This document shows positions 59,424 to 64,000 of a DNA stretch of 64,000 nucleotides, in pieces. Location: NCBI GenBank assembly GCA_028671895.1, contig CM053796.1:28084860-28148859 (forward strand). Direction: 5' to 3'. Position 1 is the stretch's first letter, and every line of letters begins with the position of its first letter. The translations under genes and the position numbers were made by a program. The notes under the pieces were generated by a model. It saw only the letters and a list, made by a program, of their open reading frames with translations. It searched no databases and was not told the origin of the DNA. This DNA is from Oenanthe sinensis. Lineage: Eukaryota; Streptophyta; Magnoliopsida; Apiales; Apiaceae.

Positions 59424-59445
59424 ATTAAGCAGCAGCTGCTTCCAT

Positions 59446-62400
59446 GAGTGTTGAGCTTCAAAAACAACATGAGCATATGGATGCTTATGAGATGATTGAA
59501 CACCTTCAAAGAATGTTTGAGGGACAAGCTCGTCAAGAAAGGTTCGACACAAGCAAAGCACTGTATGCTTGCAAACAGGGAGAGCGTGAACCTGTTGAAC
59601 CACATGTTCTGAAGATGATAGGTTATATTGAGTATCTTGATACTTTGGGTTTCCCGATTGGTTTGGAAGCTCAGATTGACTTAATCTTGCAATCTTTGAA
59701 CCGCAACTATACTCATTTTGTTATGAACTACAACATGAATGAGATAGACAAAACACCCACTGAATTGTTGGCCATGTTACGAACTACTGAAACCAACATG
59801 AAAAGGCTGAACCTGCTGCCATGTTGATGGTAGATAACAAAGGTAAGGCTAATAGGAAAGGCGAATGGAAGGGAAAGAAAAAAATTGGATCTTCTTCTGG
59901 TCCCAAGCCAAAGGCTAATCCCAAATAGGCTTTAAAGCCTAAGGGTGTTGTTGCAAAGGGTGATTGTCACTACTATGGTAAACCAGGTCATTGGAAGAGA
60001 AACTATCATGCTTATTTGGAGGATCTGAAGAAGAAGAAGGCTGGTCAAGCTTCTGATTCAGGTATTTATGTTATAGAGGTCAATTTGTCAACTTCTACAT
60101 CATGGGTATTAGATACTGGATGTGGTTCTCACATTTGTATAAATGTACATGAACTACAAAGGAGTAGGACTTTGGCTAAAGGAGAGGTCGACCTACGAGT
60201 TGGCAATGGAGCAAAGGTTGCTGTTTTAGCTGTAGGGACTTATTATTTATCATTGCCCACTGGGCTTATTTTAGAACTTGAGAACTGTTTTTACGTGTCT
60301 GCAATTTGCAGAAACATTATTTTGGTTTCTTGTTTAGACAAGAAAGGTTTTGCATTTTAATTCAGAACAATAGTTGTTCCTTTTCTTTGAATAATGTTAC
60401 CTATGAGGTTGCACGTTTATTTAACAGTTTATATGTTCTTGATTTAGACACTCCTATCTATAATGTGAATAATAAACGTCTTAAAATAAATGACTCAAAT
60501 TAAACATACCTCTGGCACTATCGTTTAGGCCATATAAATGAGAAGCGCATTTCCAAGTTACATAAGGATGGATACTTGGATAAGTTTGACTTTGAATCAT
60601 ACGAAGCATGCGGACCTTGTCTCATTGGAAAAATGACTAAATCTCCTTTTACTAGACAAGGTGAAAGGGTCACTGAACGATTAGAACTTATACATAGTGA
60701 TGTATATGGTCCTATGCGTACTATGACAAGAGGTGGCTTTTACTACTTTATCACGTTTACTGATAATTTCAGTAGATATGTGTATCTTATGAAGAACAAA
60801 TCCGATTCTTTTGAAAAGTTCAAAGAAACAAAGCTGAAATAGAAAAGCAAACTGGCAGAAGTATTAAGACTCTACGATCTGATCGTGGAGGTGAATACTT
60901 AAGCCATGAATATAAGAGTTTATTAAAAGAGTGTGATATTGTATCACAACTCACTCCTCCCGGAACACCACAATGGAATGGAGTTTCTGAAAGGAGGAAT
61001 CGTACTTTATTGGACATGGTACGATAGATGATGAGTCATGCAGATCTTCCAATTAGTTTCTGGGGCTACGGCCTGGAGACGGCTGCTTATACACTTAACC
61101 AAGTTCCTACTAAAACGGTTCAGAAAACTCCTTATGAGATATGGACTAAGAAACGTCATAGCATGTCATTTATGAAAATATGGGGATGTGAAGCGTTTGT
61201 GAAACGTTTAACTTCTGACAAACTAGGACCTAAATCAGACAAATATAATTTTGTGGGATACCCAATTGAAACAAAGGGTTATTCATTCTAGAATCCTTCC
61301 GAGAACAAAGTGTTTGTTGCTCGAACTACAGTTTTTCTTGAAAGAGAAATGCTTTCGAAGAAAAAATAGTGGGAGGATAATAGATCTCGATGAAGTTCGA
61401 GGCCCACAAGATAACAATGAACCAATGGAGGAACTTGAGCAGGATGTACAAAACCACAGCACTGCTCAAGAAACACAGGTTATTCGTAGGTCTAGTAGGA
61501 TTCGCCATGAGCCTGAGAGATATTATGGATTTCTCTTAACTCAAGATGGTGATGTGATGCTTATCGACGAAGATGAGCCTCTCACCTACTAAGATGCTAT
61601 GAACACTCCAGAATCCAAGAGATGGCTGGATGCCATGAAATCTGAGATGGAATCCATGTATACTAATCAAGTATGGACTTTGGTTAATCCACCTAAAGGG
61701 GTAAAACCTATAGGGTGCAAGTGGGTTTTCAAGAAGAAGACCGACATGGATGGTAATGTACAGACCTATAAGGCACGATTGGTGGTAAAAGGTTTCAAGC
61801 AAATTCATGGTATTGACTATGATGAGACTTTTTCACCAGTGGCTATGGTCAAGTCAATCAGGATTTTGCTTGCTATAGCTGCTTACTATGATTATGAAAT
61901 CTGGCAGATAGATGTCAAAACCGCTTTCTGAAATGGGAGCCTTGAAGAAGATATGGATGTGTATATGACACAGCCTGAAGGTTTTGTTGATCCAAAGAAT
62001 GCTGTAAAGGTATGTAAGCTGCGTCGATCCATTTATGGATTGAAACAAGCCTCAAGGAGATGGAACATTCGTTTTGATGAAACTGTCAAAGAGTTTGGGT
62101 TTATTCAAAATGAAGATGAACCATGTGTTTACAAGAAGGTAAGTGGGAGCAATGTGGCATTCCTATAATTATATGTTGATGATATATTAATAATAGGGAA
62201 TGACATTCCTTCTTTACCGGCTTTTAAGACTTGGTTGAGTAACAATTTCTTAATGAAAGACTTAGGCGAAGCGACCTATATTTTAGGTATCAAGATCTAT
62301 AGAGATAGATCAAGAAGAATGATCGGCCTAAGTCAGAGTAGATACTAGTCTAATCCAGGTGAAGGTCACTGGACATCAGTCAAGAATATTCTTAAGTACT

Positions 62401-62820
62401 TGAAGAGGATTAAAGATTAATTCTTGGTATATGGAGGAGAAGATAAGCTGGTTGTAAAAGGTTACACCGACGCTAGTTTCTAGACAGACAAGGATGATTC
62501 GATTTCTCAGTCTGGATTTGTGTTTTGTCTAAATGGAGATATTGTATGCTGAAATGGTTCACAACAGAAACAGTTGTTGATTCTACAATAGAGCCTGAGT
62601 ATATTGATTCTTATGAAGCAGCCAAGGAGATTGTTTGGGGATGTACTTAGGAGATATCACCTAATTAATGAGATTAATGATCAAGGAGATATACATATAT
62701 GTAAAGTGCATACTAATAAGAATAATGCAGACCCACTGACTAAGGCTTTGTCGCAGCAGAAGCACGAAGGTCATACTAGTTCCATGGGTATTAGATACAT
62801 GACAGATTGGCTCTAGTACA
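59446..62820 (+). pseudogene. Copia element 2 gag-pol, 5'-truncated and degenerate
   Basis: Domains in order: gag (59446-59826), a broken knuckle (CHYYGKPGHWKRN near 59969, first Cys pair lost), protease with intact DTGCGSH (about 60113), GAG-pre-integrase (LWHYRLGHIN near 60515, CGPCLIGK), integrase (60670-61020; IHSDVYGP), integrase C terminus, RT (61600-62330; KWVFKKKT, QIDVKTAF then stop, YGLKQASRRW, YVDD) and RNase H (62350-62820). A deletion joins RT to RNase H near 62343. The end reads TNKNNADPLTKAL and GIRYMTDWL. More than five stops or shifts. The 5' LTR, primer site and gag start are absent; the left edge abuts HSP C. Confidence 0.88.
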
Positions 62821-62830
62821 AGTGGGAGAT
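62820..62830 (+). other. Polypurine tract of copia 2
   Basis: AAGTGGGAGAT directly precedes the TGTTAGTATTG start of the 3' LTR. Confidence 0.75.
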
Positions 62831-64000
62831 TGTTAGTATTGATGTCCTAGAGACAATACTTTTAATGTTTTATTGAAAACAATTAAGGATTATGTTTTAT
62901 GTGATTATTTAATTAATATTTATTATGTCTTTATTTACTGCGTCATAAATTGAAAGAATAATAAATGTCCTTGAAATATTAATACGTAATATATATCTTT
63001 AAGTATGTGACTTAAAAATGATATTATATGAATAATATTTTATTCCTAAAATTCCCTAGTCAAGTATTATTATTTAAGGACAGTAATAATGCAATAAGAC
63101 TAGTATGTTTGTTGACGGATGACCACATCTCATTGGTCATAGGTATGGTGATACTAAAGTCAAGAACATAAGTGTATGTATCAATACATGACACTGGAAA
63201 GACCCGCCGTGAGATTCTACATGTTAATAAGTGTCATAAGAAATCTCACTGTGATAATGATGTAATGATCCTCTGACTTGAAATCATTATATTTCTATAC
63301 GAGAATTAATATACTTTGATTACACTCAAAGTTACCTTTAACCGGGTAATGATAAAGGTGTACATTGGGTATGCTATGAATCGTATGAGGAATATGAATG
63401 ATAGATATAGGATTTAACCCTCCAATTCTAGGAGTGATATTATTGGCCTCTTGATTGAGTGAGACTATGAAATGCATGGCCATGCTCAAATATTGATTTG
63501 TTTAAATAGTATACTCATTGATCAAGGAAATCGAGATTAAACGTTGAAGAGGATGACACTATACATGCCTCTAGTTTGATCTATAATATAAGGTTAAAGG
63601 GATTATATTACATGGAATATTATTCACGAAAGGTTTAATTGAATCACCAATTATTATTGTTACTTGGGTAGCAATGATGTATTACTAGATGCCGCTCATT
63701 GTTTATAATTTTATTATTAGATAATAAAATTATTGTCAACGTAATAATAACCTAAAGGGTCACACACAAAGAACGTCAAAACGGATGTTTATTTAAATTA
63801 CGAATTTAAATATATTATTATTTATTCGAATTTAATTATTAAATTAATTAAGTGGGACTTGATTAATTATATTAGAATTCGGATTTAATAAGTATTATTA
63901 TTATTCGAATTTAATTATTGAATTAATTAAGTGGGACTTGATTAATTATATTAGAATTCGGATTTAATAATAATAATAACCCAAAGTCATAATGGGTTTT
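62831..64000 (+). mobile_element. 3' LTR of copia 2, running off the window
   Basis: It starts TGTTAGTATTGATGTCCTAG after the polypurine tract and is at least 1170 bp long, in the style of Angela/Ikeros-type copia LTRs. There is no coding. Near the window end a unit of about 79 bp (CGAATTTAATTATT, TAAGTGGGACTTG, AGAATTCGGATTTAATAA) occurs at 63827 and 63906. Confidence 0.7.

Larger units (their letters stand above)
56650..59445. repeat. Fourth cassette unit (duplicate of 48684-51359)
   Basis: From about 56881 (TCTTGATTGAAGAGGTCACGG) to 59445 the sequence follows 48684-51359 nearly base for base, with small deletions and few substitutions. The left side extends further than unit 2 (56650-56880) into the casein kinase C-terminal part. 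The right side stops in the HSP 3' UTR at TGCTTCCAT, where copia 2 starts. Confidence 0.9.

Noticed and set aside
59196..59603. 135-codon minus-strand frame across HSP C and copia 2
   Set aside because: Antisense shadow of two unrelated sequences joined at 59445.

Overview
The window is nuclear DNA of a flowering plant, most likely a eudicot. It is strongly AT-rich. Its genes are split by many GT-AG introns, and the space between them is packed with plant LTR retrotransposons, a LINE relic, MITEs and tandem repeats. The gene families point to a plant: a plant-type EFR3, an ARF1 GTPase with the plant sequence, a type-I pectinesterase and class II cytosolic small heat-shock proteins. The species cannot be fixed from sequence alone.

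Layout. 1-1.56 kb: 3' end of a Tat-like Ty3 retrotransposon, with two tandem-repeat arrays in front of an LTR. 2.2-5.5 kb: a Stowaway-like MITE and a large imperfect palindrome of LTR-like sequence. 8.18-9.65 kb (-): a three-finger CCCH gene, damaged near its N terminus. 10.1-10.8 kb: a tandem repeat with a period of about 237 bp. 14.4-15.7 kb: a solo-LTR candidate and an Ac-like hAT element. 16.0-26.9 kb (+): a complete 19-exon EFR3-like gene (1008 aa) with a uORF and a TRIM retrotransposon in intron 1. 27.0-32.4 kb: LTR elements nested in a LINE relic. 33.1-36.3 kb (+): a complete ARF1 gene (181 aa). 36.5-42.5 kb: intergenic DNA with MULE-like, Tourist-like, hAT-like and Stowaway-like elements. 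43.0-45.4 kb (+): a five-exon pectinesterase whose signal-peptide exon is out of frame by one base in a poly-T run. 46.66-47.2 kb: an intronless decayed pseudogene. 47.3-59.4 kb: an amplified cassette of small heat-shock gene plus casein kinase I relic, with three intact HSP genes and one orphan promoter, interrupted by a hAT-like repeat and a rearranged copia block. 59.4-64 kb: a degenerate copia element and its 3' LTR, which runs off the window.

The genes do not form a pathway. EFR3 (plasma-membrane anchor of a PI4-kinase complex) and ARF1 (vesicle budding) both act in membrane traffic, but nothing links them beyond proximity. The most informative region is the HSP cassette array: its break points, orphan promoter and kinase relics record repeated local duplication followed by transposon-associated rearrangement. 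I see no CRISPR array, operon, rRNA or tRNA gene, and no clearly new molecular system.
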